Shown here piece after piece: positions 44,604 to 55,147 of a stretch of 64,000 nucleotides of DNA (the stretch's first letter is position 1; every line of letters starts with the position of its first letter). Source of the DNA: Synergistaceae bacterium (lineage in GTDB: Bacteria > Synergistota > Synergistia > Synergistales > Aminobacteriaceae); contig JAFSJJ010000042.1 in NCBI GenBank assembly GCA_017439345.1, positions 1 through 64,000 on the forward strand. The letters are read 5' to 3'. The notes beneath the pieces were generated by a model. That model saw only the letters and a program-made list of their open reading frames with translations. It did no database searches and had not been told where the DNA came from. The position numbers and the translations under genes were made by a program.

Positions 44604-45911
44604 TTGCCTGACTCACTATTCACCCTCCCGACCGACCAGCCCCTAGCCGAACGTATGCGCCCCCGTTCTCTTGACGATTTCGCAGGACAGGAGCATTTAA
44701 TCTCGCCCGGAAAAATCTTACGCAGCATAATAGAAAGCGACAAGATTCCATCAATGATATTCTGGGGACCTCCAGGCGTGGGAAAGACGACTTTAGCGAA
44801 AATCATAGCTAACAGGACGCAGGCAGAGTTCATAAATTTCTCGGCTGTTACAAGCGGCATCAAAGAAATTCGCGAGGTCATGAAGCAGGCTGAAGCAAAT
44901 AAAAATTTCGGTACACGTACTATTTTATTCGTTGACGAGATTCACAGGTTCAACAAGGCTCAACAGGACGCGTTCTTACCGTTCGTAGAGAAGGGAAGCA
45001 TTATCTTAATCGGAGCTACTACGGAAAATCCATCGTTTGAAATTAACAGTGCTTTATTATCACGCTGCAAAGTTTTTGTGTTAAAAGCTCTGACACCTGA
45101 CGACTTGATAAAATTACTCAGACGCGCATTAACTTCACTGGGAAAAAATTTTTACGCAGATGATGACATATTAAGAGCTGCTGCAATATTCTCTAATGGC
45201 GATGCAAGAACAGCTTTATCACTCCTTGAGATGATGGCAAATAACGCTCAGGCAGACTCAGAGGGAAAAATAATAATCACTCCTGAAATTTTAGAGCAAT
45301 GTACATCAAGGAAATCGCTTTTATACGACAAGAACGGAGAAGAGCATTATAACTTGATCTCAGCACTTCATAAATCAATGAGGAACTCAGACCCGGACGC
45401 GGCCGTTTACTGGCTTGCAAGGATGCTTGAGTCCGGTGAAGATCCTTTGTACATCGCACGGAGATTGATTCGCTTTGCAAGTGAAGATATAGGACTCGCC
45501 GACCCTAACGCGCTTTCAATGAGTGTAGCCGCTTACAATGCTTGCCACTTTCTGGGTCTTCCTGAATGCAACGTCAATCTTGCCCAAGTCGTAATTCACC
45601 TGTCAATAACTCCGAAATCTAACGCCGTGTATACTGCATATAACTCAGCGAGCAAAGATGCCCTCAAGAGTCTTGCTGAACCTGTGCCGCTCCAGATTCG
45701 CAACGCTCCGACAAAGTTAATGCGCGAACTTGATTACGGCAAAGATTATAAATACGCCCACGATTACGAAGACAAGCTAACAGATATGGAATGCTTACCC
45801 GATTCACTCAGAGGCCGCGAATACTATCACCCATCAGAACAGGGCAGCGAGTCGCGATACAAGAACAGACTCGAACAAATTAGAAGCTGGAGAAAGTCTC
45901 ACAAGTCATAA
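44604..45911 (+). CDS. rarA: Replication-associated recombination protein A (RarA/MgsA)
   Basis: A 435-residue AAA+ ATPase of the clamp-loader clade. PLAERMRPRSLDDFAGQEHL opens it. Walker A is GPPGVGKTTLAKII, Walker B FVDEIHRFNKAQQDAFLPF, sensor 1 GATTENPSFEINSALLSRC. ALLKAL-type sequence, ASEDIGLADPNA and YHPSEQGSE near the end are RarA-specific. It acts at stalled replication forks. The start codon is TTG, with AAGGAG eight bases upstream. It is divergent from the toxin-antitoxin pair. Confidence 0.95.
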   Translation: MPDSLFTLPTDQPLAERMRPRSLDDFAGQEHLISPGKILRSIIESDKIPSMIFWGPPGVGKTTLAKIIANRTQAEFINFSAVTSGIKEIREVMKQAEANKNFGTRTILFVDEIHRFNKAQQDAFLPFVEKGSIILIGATTENPSFEINSALLSRCKVFVLKALTPDDLIKLLRRALTSLGKNFYADDDILRAAAIFSNGDARTALSLLEMMANNAQADSEGKIIITPEILEQCTSRKSLLYDKNGEEHYNLISALHKSMRNSDPDAAVYWLARMLESGEDPLYIARRLIRFASEDIGLADPNALSMSVAAYNACHFLGLPECNVNLAQVVIHLSITPKSNAVYTAYNSASKDALKSLAEPVPLQIRNAPTKLMRELDYGKDYKYAHDYEDKLTDMECLPDSLRGREYYHPSEQGSESRYKNRLEQIRSWRKSHKS

Positions 45912-46001
45912 ATATAATGTGAAAATTTAGTATGACATGAAAAATTATTTTATATATAATTTACGTTCATAAAATTCATGAGAGGAGAATAAATATTCAT
46001 T

Positions 46002-49000
46002 ATGGGACTCAAACTTCTTAAACCTATTAAAGTAAACATTCTTGCGTTAATCTTGCCAGTAATTCTACTGATGGGAGCTTTAGAGCTGAAGCAGCTGTAA
46101 ATTATATCGATGCCAACGGGAAGACTCAGAGCACGGACAAAGCAATTAACTTGTCAACAGTATCAGCAGACAGTGACGGCAGCATTACACTTTCAGGAGG
46201 ATGGTACTACTTAGATCAGAGTAAAAATGTAAGTGCGAGTATATCATTAAGCGGAAGTGAGGATATACATCTCATCTTGGGCGATGGATACGAACTTCTA
46301 ACACCAATGATTCAATCAGAGCAAGACTCAACTGCTTCACTCACCATCTATGCACAAAGCAGCGGAAATAGTGTAGGAAAAATAACGCTTGAAGGTGACT
46401 CGTTGTCTTGTGACATGACTGTCACGGGCGACATAACAATTAACGGCGGAGATATCACAGTCTCAGGGGACGCAGCTATGATTACGAGCAACGGCGACAT
46501 AACAATTAACAACGGAAATATCTCACTATCAAACCAAAACGGTGGTCCAGCTTACATTCAGAGTCAAGGCAGCAGCGTAACAATTAACGGCGGACAAATC
46601 ACGGTAAATAGTCAATATCAGCAATCCGGGATCATCTGCGGTAATAACGGCACGATAACGTTAGGTTACACAAATGCGGACGACTTTATACAAGCTGCAC
46701 ATTATCTAGCTGGTTCTTCTGCAACAACTCCGATAATTGCATCAGAAGACATCTTTGTTGACGATAGCAACAACAAATACAGCGGAACTCTCGCAGCTGG
46801 CTCAATCGACGGCAAAAAGTTAGTTCCGTTGTCAATCACCGTGAAATTTGAGGCTAACAACGGCACCGGTACAATGAGTGATCAAACTATTGTTTACGGT
46901 ATTCCAAAGACCCTGACTGAGAACGCTTTCAATAGGGACGACTACATATTCGAGAACTGGAACACCGGGACAAACGGTGACGGGGATTCATACGAGGACA
47001 AAGAGGAAATAAAATGCGAGAGCAATGATGTAGGGAAAACATTAACTCTCTATGCTCAGTGGCTGCGTCCGATAACTTATATACTTAACGGAGGCACTAA
47101 CAGCTCTTCAAATCCTTAAGGCTACAAGGAGAATGCTTCTGATTCTACATATCTTTACGATGCTACAAGGACGGGCTACACGTTCGGAGGCTGGTTTGAT
47201 AACAAACAATTAACCGGTGACAAAGTAACGGAGATCCCTGCAAATTCTACGGGTCTAAAAACTTTTTATGCTAAGTGGACAATCAATCAATACACTTTGA
47301 GTTTTAACACCAACGGAGGCACACCGGCAACAATAGAAGCTATAACTCAAGACTTCGAGACATCGATAACAGCTCCGGAAAATCCTACAAGGGAGCATTA
47401 CACCTTCAGCGGCTGGAGTCCTTCAATTCCTGCAAGTATGCCTGCTCAAGATATGACTTGTACAGCACAGTGGACACCTGTAAATTACTCAATAACTTAT
47501 AATATGAACAACGGAACTAATAACTCTAACAATCCATCAACATATACGATTGAGTCAAATGCAATAACTCTTCAGGCTCCCACTCGAACAGGCTATGATT
47601 TTGCGGGCTGGACGGGAAGCAACAGCTCGACTGCTCAGACAAGCGTAACAATCGCTAAAGGTTCAACCGGCAATAAGAGCTACACGGCTAACTGGACTCC
47701 GATAACTTACACTATAAGTTACACACTCAACGGCGGTAGTGTTTCGGGTAATAATCCTACGAGCTATACGATTGAATCAAATGCAATAACTCTGAATAAT
47801 CCGACTCGAACAGGCTACACGTTCAAAGGCTGGAGCGGGACTGGCTTAAACGGAGACTCTAACACAAGCGTAACGATAGCGAACGGCTCAACAGGCAACA
47901 GAACATACACTGCTAACTGGACTCCGATAATTTACACTATAACTTATGACTTGAAGGGCGGCACTGTTTCTACTAATAACCCGGCAAAATACACGATTGA
48001 AATCAGAAGATATAACGCTGAATAATCCTACAAGAACAGCATACACATTTGACGGCTGGACAGGAAGCAAGGACATCGCACCAGATTCACCGGATATAAC
48101 TGTAATAATTTCTAAAGGCTCAATAGGCAACAGGAGCTATACCGCTAACTGGACAGTGATAACTTACACTATAAGCTATGACCTGAAGGGCGGCACTGTC
48201 TCACCTGATAACCCTGTAAGCTACGACATTGAATCAGATGACATAATATTAACTAATCCCACGAAAACTTATTATGTCTTCACAGGCTGGACGGGGACTG
48301 ACTTAACGCAGGCAACTGACCCCGTAACTATTCAAACAGGCTCGTACGGCGACCGTTCATACACTGCGACATGGGCAATAAACAAAGAATTATGGGGCGG
48401 TGATGATGCTGACGGCTCGGCAGAAAAACCTTACGTAATAACTACTCTTGACGGCTGGGAGCTGCTCGCTCACGAAATCAACGTAGAGGGCAATTCTGAT
48501 CTTTACAGCGCCGATATATTTATTCTCAGCGCAGATTTGACAGTTAGCACCATGATTAAGAACTTCAAAGGCACATTCGACGGGGGCGGGCATGTTCTAA
48601 CACTTGATATTAATTCTAATGAAGACTACGCTGCTCCATTCCAAGAAGTTTACGGTGCGACGATCAAGAATTTAGTTATCAGAGGCACGATCATAACGAG
48701 CGGTGATTATGCAGGCGGAATTATAGGCACGTCATCGGGTGATACTTACATCGAAAACTGCGTGTTTGCAGGAAAACTCTTAGTTACAGACTCTAACCCC
48801 AATGCAGTCAGCGGCGGCTTTGTAGGCGAGAACAACGGGACTCTCACGATAACAAAGGGCTTCTATGTACCGGCGGAACTTGAGGACGGCGAGAAGGAAT
48901 TAAACGCAAACGGTTCTGCGACTTTCACACGAGATAATAACAACGCGACAAGCACAATCACTGACAGCTATTATCTTTACACTTTGGGAACTGCTCAGGG

Positions 49001-50774
49001 CCTGCAGGCTTACTTTGTGAGTTCAGTAGAAGGCATTAACATAGCTCTTGCAGAAGATACTCAAAAGGGCTTCAGCTTTGACGAAGTGATTTACGCAGGC
49101 GGTAACGAAAACGTAACACTCACAATCACAGGAATAGGCGACGAGCGAACCGGTTACACATTCAACGGCTACAAACCCAGCGCAGGAAATTTGATAGAGG
49201 CCGGAGATGAATTTTTGCTGATTATGCCTGAAGATGACGTAATTATTTCGTTCAATTATGGCGCAAATGTTTATACTATCAGCTTTAACCCTAACAACGG
49301 CACAGGGACTCAAATTCCGGATATGTACATAACTTACGATGCAGGAGAATATACTCTAACGGCGAACACTTACACACGAACGGGCTATGACTTCACGGGC
49401 TGGAACACTCTTAGTGACGGCTCTGGAATATCTTTCGCGGATAAGGCAGCAATTAAGAACCTCACCAACAATATCACCCTTTATGCTCAGTGGCAGGCGA
49501 TAACTTACTCGATAACATATAATCTTGACGGAGGCACACTAGCTCAAGACAACCCAACAAGCTACACGATTGAAACAGAGTCATTTACTCTCACCAATCC
49601 GACTAAGGACGGCTACACTTTCACAGGCTGGACAGGTACAGACTTAACCGAAGCGACTCAGACCCTAACGATTAATCAAGGCTCAACAGGTGATAGAGAA
49701 TACACAGCGAATTACACACAAAATCAGCAGGAACAGCAAGAACAGGAATCTGAACAGGAAGCTGAACAAGAATCTGAACAAGAATCTGAACAGGAACAGG
49801 AGCAGTATGAGGACACGATTACAGATACTCCTGAAAGCCTGAATAATATGACTCCTGAACAGAAAGCAGCTGTGATAAATTTAACTCTTACTGACAGCGG
49901 GACTACAACAATAACGGACTTATCGCAGGTAAACTTTGAGGGTTTTACGAACTTAACTAATCTTGACTTGTCAAAGCTCACGAATCTTGAAGAAGCTGAC
50001 CTGAGCAAGATCCCTGAATCCGTGAAAAACGTAAACCTCCAGAATTCTAATATCAGCTCACTGAAACTCCATAACAGCAAAGTAGAGCGAGTCAATGCTG
50101 CCGGCTGCAAAAATCTCACGAACATTGACGCAGAAGATAACACTTCACTCACTGAATTAAACGTGAGCGAGTCAAATATTACCATGATAAACGTCAAGAA
50201 CTGCTCGAGACTTCAGAGTCTTAACTGTTCATCGTGCGACATTGAAGCAGGTTATCTGAATCTCGAAGGCTGCATAAATCTTGTATTACTTGACATCAGC
50301 AGGAATCATTTCGGATGGTTCGACTATGACGAGGCAAATCTCAGCGCGTTGAATTATTTTGACTGCTACAGCCAAGATATAAAAGACTGGGAGAGCAAGA
50401 AAACTTTCAGCTTCACGAAATTCTTTAACTCAGGCGATGTAACTGCAGCAGGCGTTGAGATCATGGCTTCAGCGTACATTAATAACATTTATGATATTAC
50501 CGGTTATACTGCAAGCGGCGACGAGATAATCACAGAATATGACCCTCAGCCTGGAGTCGCAACGTTCGAGAGTGCTCCTGCTGTGATAAAATATTTTTAC
50601 GATACAGGCTTTGATAATTCGAGCATGGACGTAACTATTCGCGCATCAAGTTACAACGATGAAGACGAATCTAATTATCTTGACGACTCAGGCTGCGGGG
50701 GCTGCAACTCCGGGTTAACTTTCTCATCATTAATCTTTGCAATGTTCGCGTTCATGTTCAATAAGAGACGTTAA
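46002..50774 (+). pseudogene. Large repeat-rich surface protein with Synergist-CTERM tail, broken in three places
   Basis: An ATG at 46002 (AGGAG upstream) opens a signal peptide (VNILALILPVILLMGA) that leaves frame at a TTT run (46079-46081). One added T would join it to FRAEAAVNYIDANGK. The mature frame has a TAA at 47117-47119, continues to about 48000, shifts at AAA (48000-48002), and runs on to 50774. Contents in order: a beta-solenoid-like region (SGDAAMITSNGDITINNGNI), about ten Listeria-Bacteroides/InlB-B repeats (NPTRTGYTFKGWSG, SYTANWT), GLUG-like units (GDYAGGIIGTSSGDTYIENC), a Glu-Gln-Ser tract, leucine-rich repeats (NLTNLDLSKLTNLEEADLSK), and a sorting tail (GCGGCNSG, FMFNKRR). 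It is probably an adhesin. Decay, phase variation or sequencing error could explain the breaks. Confidence 0.8.
49724..49812 (+). repeat. Glu-Gln-Ser-encoding repeat tract
   Basis: Repeated CAGGAA, GAACAA and TCTGAACAG units encode alternating Glu and Gln with Ser between the InlB-type repeats and the leucine-rich repeats of the surface protein, a flexible low-complexity spacer. Confidence 0.8.
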
Positions 50775-50878
50775 TAATAATAAATTTTCCCTCTGAGTCA
50801 TCACGGCCCGGAGGGAATTCAATTACTAATACATTTACTAATACAACTTCACGAGATTAACGCACTCGATAACTTCAT

Positions 50879-51520
50879 TTACTCAGAAAAATTTTTACGT
50901 ATTACAACGAGAAGCAGACTCCCTTCACGTAAAGAAATCTGCGCGTCATGTTCAGGACTCAAAACTTCATTGCTTACTCCGTATTGATATGATGATTTTA
51001 TTTCGCCGTCAGTCAGATTATATTTTGCTCCCGTGATATTTATTCCCCGTGCAATGCCTGATATATTTATCAGCGAGAAGAATTTACAACCCCACTTGAT
51101 ATTCACTCTCTCACCAGCACTAATAATGCTCATCTCTGAATAGTCATCAAGAATTACTGCGCTCTTTCCTGACTCTTTCAGCATCATCAAAGCATAAATA
51201 TTAGCAAGAGTATGATCTATCCTGCCTCCTGTTACCCCGATTAGAATAAACTCAATGAAGCCGAGCCTTATTCCCTCTTTGACTGCATAAATAGTATCAG
51301 TGTCGTCTTTCACAACTGGAAGGACTATAACATTATTCAAGTCATCAGGCTTTGAGTGAGAGTCAAAATCTCCGATTATTAAATCAGGTTCATGAAGCAG
51401 AGAGTCTTTATGATTCAATCCGCAGTCGCAGTAAATAAAGTAGTCATCATCACGCAGATATTCACGGATTAGAGCATAATTCTTGATTTCAGCTCCTCCG
51501 GCAATAACGCAGCGTTTCAT
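50879..51520 (-). CDS. thiN: Thiamine pyrophosphokinase
   Basis: A 213-residue TPK. CVIAGGAEIKNYALIREYL and YCDCGLNH start it. LIIGDFDSHSKPDDL is the signature GDFDS motif, VVKDDTDTIYAVKEGIRLG follows, and LIGVTGGRIDHTLANIYALM completes the catalytic domain. The C-terminal thiamine-binding domain is short and divergent. It converts thiamine and ATP to thiamine pyrophosphate. It is last in the thiamine operon and overlaps thiD by four bases. Confidence 0.92.
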   Translation of the reverse strand: MKRCVIAGGAEIKNYALIREYLRDDDYFIYCDCGLNHKDSLLHEPDLIIGDFDSHSKPDDLNNVIVLPVVKDDTDTIYAVKEGIRLGFIEFILIGVTGGRIDHTLANIYALMMLKESGKSAVILDDYSEMSIISAGERVNIKWGCKFFSLINISGIARGINITGAKYNLTDGEIKSSYQYGVSNEVLSPEHDAQISLREGSLLLVVIRKNFSE

Positions 51521-52323
51521 GATTTATATTCTGCAAATTTCCCGGAAAGATTAAAGCTGTGATTCATCGGCCCGCACCCTTTGCCAAGATCAAGCATTGA
51601 ACTCAAAGCACCTGAAATATATTCTTTAGCTCGACTCACAGACTCACTGAGCGAGAAACCTTTTGCCAGATTAGCAGCTATTGCACTCGATAACGTACAG
51701 CCTGTACCGTGAGTGTTATTCGTGTTGATTCTTTTGCCGAGAAACCATTTTGACTCACAGGACGAATACAATAAATCATTTGCGTTATTCACATCATGGC
51801 CGCCCTTAACGAGTACTGAGCATTTATATTCTGCGTTAATAATTTTCGCAGCTTGAGTCATATCTTCTTGATTATTAATCTTTATGCCTGATAATATCTC
51901 AGCTTCAGGAATGTTAGGCGTTATTAGCATTGACAATGGGATTAACTCTTCAGTGAGCGTTATAACTGCGTCATCGTCAATCAATTTTGCACCGCTCGTT
52001 GAGACCATCACAGGGTCAAGAACAATATTTTTTGCGTGATAGAATTTCAGTGCCTCTGCTATCGTGTGAATTAATTTAGAACTCGATACCATGCCTATTT
52101 TTATTGCGTCAGGGTAAATGTCATCGAACACTGCATTAATTTGCTGCCTCAAGAATTCAGAACTTGACTCCTGAACTGCAAAGACTCCTGTTGTATTCTG
52201 AGCTGTCATAGCTGTTACTGCGCTCATTGCAAAGACTCCGTTTAGTGCCATAGTCTTTATGTCAGCTTGAATCCCTGCTCCTCCTGATGAGTCACTGCCT
52301 GCGATCGTTAATGCTGTCTTCAT
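51517..52323 (-). CDS. thiD: Hydroxymethylpyrimidine/phosphomethylpyrimidine kinase
   Basis: A 268-residue ThiD. ALTIAGSDSSGGAGIQADIK is the substrate-binding opening. GVFAMSAVTAMTAQNT, KIGMVSSSKLI, VLDPVMVSTSGAKL, ITPNIPEAEILSG, VLVKGGHD and NTHGTGCTLSSAIAANLAKG follow; the last is the ribokinase anion hole with catalytic Cys/Asp region. It phosphorylates HMP to HMP-pyrophosphate. Four-base overlap with both neighbours indicates coupled translation. Confidence 0.95.
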   Translation of the reverse strand: MKTALTIAGSDSSGGAGIQADIKTMALNGVFAMSAVTAMTAQNTTGVFAVQESSSEFLRQQINAVFDDIYPDAIKIGMVSSSKLIHTIAEALKFYHAKNIVLDPVMVSTSGAKLIDDDAVITLTEELIPLSMLITPNIPEAEILSGIKINNQEDMTQAAKIINAEYKCSVLVKGGHDVNNANDLLYSSCESKWFLGKRINTNNTHGTGCTLSSAIAANLAKGFSLSESVSRAKEYISGALSSMLDLGKGCGPMNHSFNLSGKFAEYKS

Positions 52324-52952
52324 AATGTGAACTGCCTCCAGTCTGTAATGTAATAATCTGATAACTTCATAATTTCTGATTGATAATTTATGTTCGAGTC
52401 GTCCTGAACTCCTGCAATGATAAAACCCGACTCTTTAGCTGTCTTGATTGCAAATAAAGCGTCTTCAAACACTATGATATTTTCAGGCTTTGAGTCTAGA
52501 AACTTTGCGCACTCGTGAAAAATTTTTGACTCGTTCTTGTTAGTCTCAAATTCTGAACACGTGAATATATTTGCGAAATAATTATTTATTCCGTTCCTGA
52601 TTAGAGCTGACTGCAATAAATCTTTATCGCCTGAAGTTGCAATGACTGACGGGATATTAAATCTCTCAAGAAAGTTTTTAACTCCAGGCTTGAGTCTGAC
52701 TTCATGAACGTAAAAATTCTCGATAATCTTTAATATAGACTCCTGAATCTGATTCAGTGAAGCATTTATCTTGTAACGAGTCTGCAAATAATAGCTGCTC
52801 TGTTCAAGGCTCATGTCATAAAGAATTTCAGATAAGCCTTCTTCAGGAGTGATATTCATGCTCTCTAAGTATCTCGCTCCCAGTTCGTCCCAGATATGCA
52901 TTGAGTCTAATAATGTCCCGTCAGCGTCAAATACAGCACCGTTAATATTCAT
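52320..52952 (-). CDS. HAD-superfamily phosphatase within the thiamine operon
   Basis: A 210-residue HAD hydrolase of the phosphoglucomutase/phosphatase subclass. Motif I is FDADGTLLDSMHIWDELG with the nucleophile Asp; motif II is VIATSGDK, motif III the Lys in NKNESKIF, motif IV IIVFEDALFAIKTAKESG. The cap is helical (residues 15-80). Its place between thiE and thiD, with four-base overlaps, suggests a job in thiamine salvage. A thiamine-monophosphate phosphatase would supply the free thiamine that ThiN needs, since no thiL is present. That role is inferred. Confidence 0.85.
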   Translation of the reverse strand: MNINGAVFDADGTLLDSMHIWDELGARYLESMNITPEEGLSEILYDMSLEQSSYYLQTRYKINASLNQIQESILKIIENFYVHEVRLKPGVKNFLERFNIPSVIATSGDKDLLQSALIRNGINNYFANIFTCSEFETNKNESKIFHECAKFLDSKPENIIVFEDALFAIKTAKESGFIIAGVQDDSNINYQSEIMKLSDYYITDWRQFTL

Positions 52953-53587
52953 GCAAATAATTTCTCTGATACAGAACGCAATTTATATGAAGCCGCCCTG
53001 ATGTCATCACTTGCAAAGATTGCGCTAATCACTGCTACACCTGCAATGCCTGAACCTGAAAGCTCGTGAATATTATTAATGCTTATTCCTCCGATTGCGA
53101 CGACAGGAATATTTACGGCCTCACAAATTTTTCTCAAGTCATCGTGAGTTATATCTACAGCATCAGACTTTGACCCCGTGTGAAAGACTGCTCCTGCTCC
53201 CAGATAGTCAGCTCCTTTAGACTCAGCAAGCAATGCCTCTTGATAATTCCTGACTGATACGCCCAAAATTTTGTCATGACCTATTAATTCTCTTACTCTG
53301 CCTGCCTCCATGTCTTCTTGGCCTACGTGGACTCCGTCCGCATTTATATCGAGTGCTAAATTGACATCATCATTAATGATAAACGGAACTTGAAACTCTC
53401 TGCATAGTTCTTGAATCTCTATAGCTTCGGACTTGAATGACTCGTAATCTAAATCTTTCTCGCGTAATTGAACAAGAGTCGCTCCTCCTGTTAGAGCCTC
53501 TTTGACATCGTGATATAAAGTCCTTCCATTGAGCCAGTGCCTGTCAGTTACAGCGTACAGCGTTAAATCATGTCTAGCGAACTTCAT
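52949..53587 (-). CDS. thiE: Thiamine-phosphate synthase
   Basis: A 212-residue TIM-barrel enzyme. LTLYAVTDRHWL, ALTGGATLVQLREKDLDYES, FIINDDVNLALDINADGVHV, GQEDMEAGRVRELIG, ILGVSVRNYQEA and GADYLGAGAVFHTGSKSDA are the conserved blocks. IPVVAIGGISINNI and GIAGVAVISAIF bind phosphate. It joins HMP-pyrophosphate and thiazole phosphate to thiamine monophosphate. The ATG at 53587 has GAAGG upstream; an ATG at 53602 is the alternative. It overlaps the end of thiM. Confidence 0.95.
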   Translation of the reverse strand: MKFARHDLTLYAVTDRHWLNGRTLYHDVKEALTGGATLVQLREKDLDYESFKSEAIEIQELCREFQVPFIINDDVNLALDINADGVHVGQEDMEAGRVRELIGHDKILGVSVRNYQEALLAESKGADYLGAGAVFHTGSKSDAVDITHDDLRKICEAVNIPVVAIGGISINNIHELSGSGIAGVAVISAIFASDDIRAASYKLRSVSEKLFA

Positions 53588-54395
53588 ATTTTGCACCTTC
53601 ATTCAGAGTCTTAGCGTCCATGTTATATAGTGCGTCAATGATTTTATTTCTGTATGTCGAATTCCCTTCGCCGTCCTGAAGCCGAGTAAAAGCTATTTCC
53701 CCTGCAAGTCCCATCATGCACACACAAGCAGCACACGCCTCGAGCTTATGATCATGATTAGCAGCAACAAAGGCCGTCATTATTCCAGAGAGCTGGCAGC
53801 CTGTACCCGTAATCCTTCCCATTTCAGGTTTGCCGTTGCGAATCACAAAGCACCTTGACGAGTCAGAAACTAAATCAATTGCACCAGTAAGAGCAATAAT
53901 GCAGCCCGAAGACTTCGCGAAATCTTTCACAAAGTCAATCATGAATGCAAGATTATCATCATTAACCGAGTCTGCCTTGTCAGCGTCTACCCCGTGAGTC
54001 GTCCCTGAACCCATTGCAAGAGTCTTAATCTCTGAAGCATTGCCCCTGATTACGTCAAATTTTATCTGCTTGAGTAAATCTAGTGCTGTGTTAGTTCTGA
54101 GTGAGCTTGCACCTGCTCCGACAGGGTCTAATAATAAAGCGCGGCCAAGTTCTGAAGCTATCCTGCCGGATTTAAACATGCTCTCTATAGTTCGTGAATT
54201 CAGAGTCCCTATATTAATATTTAACCCGTTACATATTGCAGTGATCTCTACTGCGTCATCAGGTTCATCGGCCATAATAGGACTTGCACCGCAGGCGAGT
54301 AAAGCATTAGCAACGTCATTAACAGTAACATAATTCGTGATATTATGAATAAGCGGCGAAAATTTGCGGACATTATCAAGATACCTGCCTAACAT
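53574..54395 (-). CDS. thiM: Hydroxyethylthiazole kinase
   Basis: A 273-residue ThiM. SPLIHNITNYVTVNDVANAL and LACGASPIMADEPDDAVEI make up the substrate pocket. LLDPVGAGASSLRTNTALDL, VIRGNASEI and MGRITGTGCQLSGIM (with the catalytic Cys) follow. It phosphorylates salvaged hydroxyethylthiazole. The ATG at 54395 is preferred because AAGGAG lies nine bases upstream; the frame to 54413 contains that site. It is the first gene after the TPP riboswitch. Confidence 0.95.
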   Translation of the reverse strand: MLGRYLDNVRKFSPLIHNITNYVTVNDVANALLACGASPIMADEPDDAVEITAICNGLNINIGTLNSRTIESMFKSGRIASELGRALLLDPVGAGASSLRTNTALDLLKQIKFDVIRGNASEIKTLAMGSGTTHGVDADKADSVNDDNLAFMIDFVKDFAKSSGCIIALTGAIDLVSDSSRCFVIRNGKPEMGRITGTGCQLSGIMTAFVAANHDHKLEACAACVCMMGLAGEIAFTRLQDGEGNSTYRNKIIDALYNMDAKTLNEGAKYEVR

Positions 54396-54458
54396 AAATA
54401 AATTCTCCTTCATGAATTCTAAATTTGGGATTGTGCATACAGTGAAAGTTTTGATTCT

Positions 54459-54552
54459 ATAACGCTCCCTACGCCGGCATTACCCGGATCAGGTTCATAT
54501 GGTCGGAATAAATAATTAATTCCCTCTCAGCCTGTATAAACAAGCTCCCATT
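54459..54552 (-). promoter_or_regulatory. TPP riboswitch (THI element)
   Basis: On the minus strand the conserved elements appear in order: GGGAGC, CTGAGAGGG, GACCATATGAACCTGATC, GGGTAATGCCGGCGTAGGGA and a closing GCGTTAT. This is the thiamine pyrophosphate aptamer. It lies about 65 bases upstream of thiM, so the whole salvage operon should shut down when TPP is plentiful. Confidence 0.96.
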
Positions 54553-54705
54553 AAAAATTTTTATTTCAAGTTTTAATCAAGTTAATAATTTAATCGTGAA
54601 TTATATCTCATAAAAAGTAAATATGAAACGTAAAGAAAATCTCATTTATAATTCATTATGTATGTTTTGTGAAGATTGCTATAAAGATTTTTGTACTTGA
54701 CAGGC

Positions 54706-54734
54706 TTGACAGATTTTTATTCAACATGTAATCT
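54706..54734 (+). promoter_or_regulatory. Promoter of the cold-shock gene
   Basis: A perfect TTGACA (54706-54711) and TAATCT (54729-54734) are separated by 17 bases. They give a 5' leader of roughly 85 bases, typical of long cold-shock leaders. Confidence 0.7.
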
Positions 54735-54824
54735 TTACAACATCAACGCTCTGTTTTATAATTCAGGGCATAAGATATGTTTTTTATTTTCACAGTATTA
54801 TATATTTATCAGGAGGCTTTTTTA

Positions 54825-55028
54825 ATGGCACAGGGTACCGTAAAGTGGTTCAACGAAAGCAAAGGGTACGGATTTATTACCGCTGACGAGGGTAAAGACG
54901 TTTTTGTTCACTTCAGCGCAATTCAGGGCGAGGGCTTCAAGACTCTCAATGAGGGTCAGAAGGTTTCATTTGACATCGTCACGGGGGAGAAAGGACCTCA
55001 GGCTGCCAACGTTGTAAAGCTGTCGTAG
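54825..55028 (+). CDS. Cold-shock protein (CspA family)
   Basis: A 67-residue single-domain cold-shock protein. [20 protein letters not shown] contains RNP1 (KGYGFI) and [20 protein letters not shown] contains RNP2 (VFVHF). GPQAANV is the typical ending. It binds single-stranded RNA and DNA, melting structure. The ATG at 54825 has AGGAGG eight bases upstream; an upstream frame to 54777 has no role. Monocistronic, with its own terminator. Confidence 0.96.
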   Translation: MAQGTVKWFNESKGYGFITADEGKDVFVHFSAIQGEGFKTLNEGQKVSFDIVTGEKGPQAANVVKLS

Positions 55029-55102
55029 TAAGTAAGTCTCCTGCATCCCGCGAAATCCACAAGGCAGCAGATTAATCACTTGACAATTAATTAAAAAATT
55101 AT

Positions 55103-55139
55103 TGAGGACCCTGTACGCTCGCAAGGCCCTCATTTTTTA
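55103..55139 (+). terminator. Terminator of the cold-shock gene
   Basis: TGAGGACC and GGCCCTCA form a stem with one mismatch around a 14-base loop, followed by T6. Confidence 0.75.
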
Positions 55140-55147
55140 TGCAAGTA

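Noticed and set aside
49724-50197. Minus-strand Ser/Cys-rich frame of 157 codons
   Set aside because: It mirrors the Glu-Gln tract and leucine-rich repeats of the surface protein and has no start signal.
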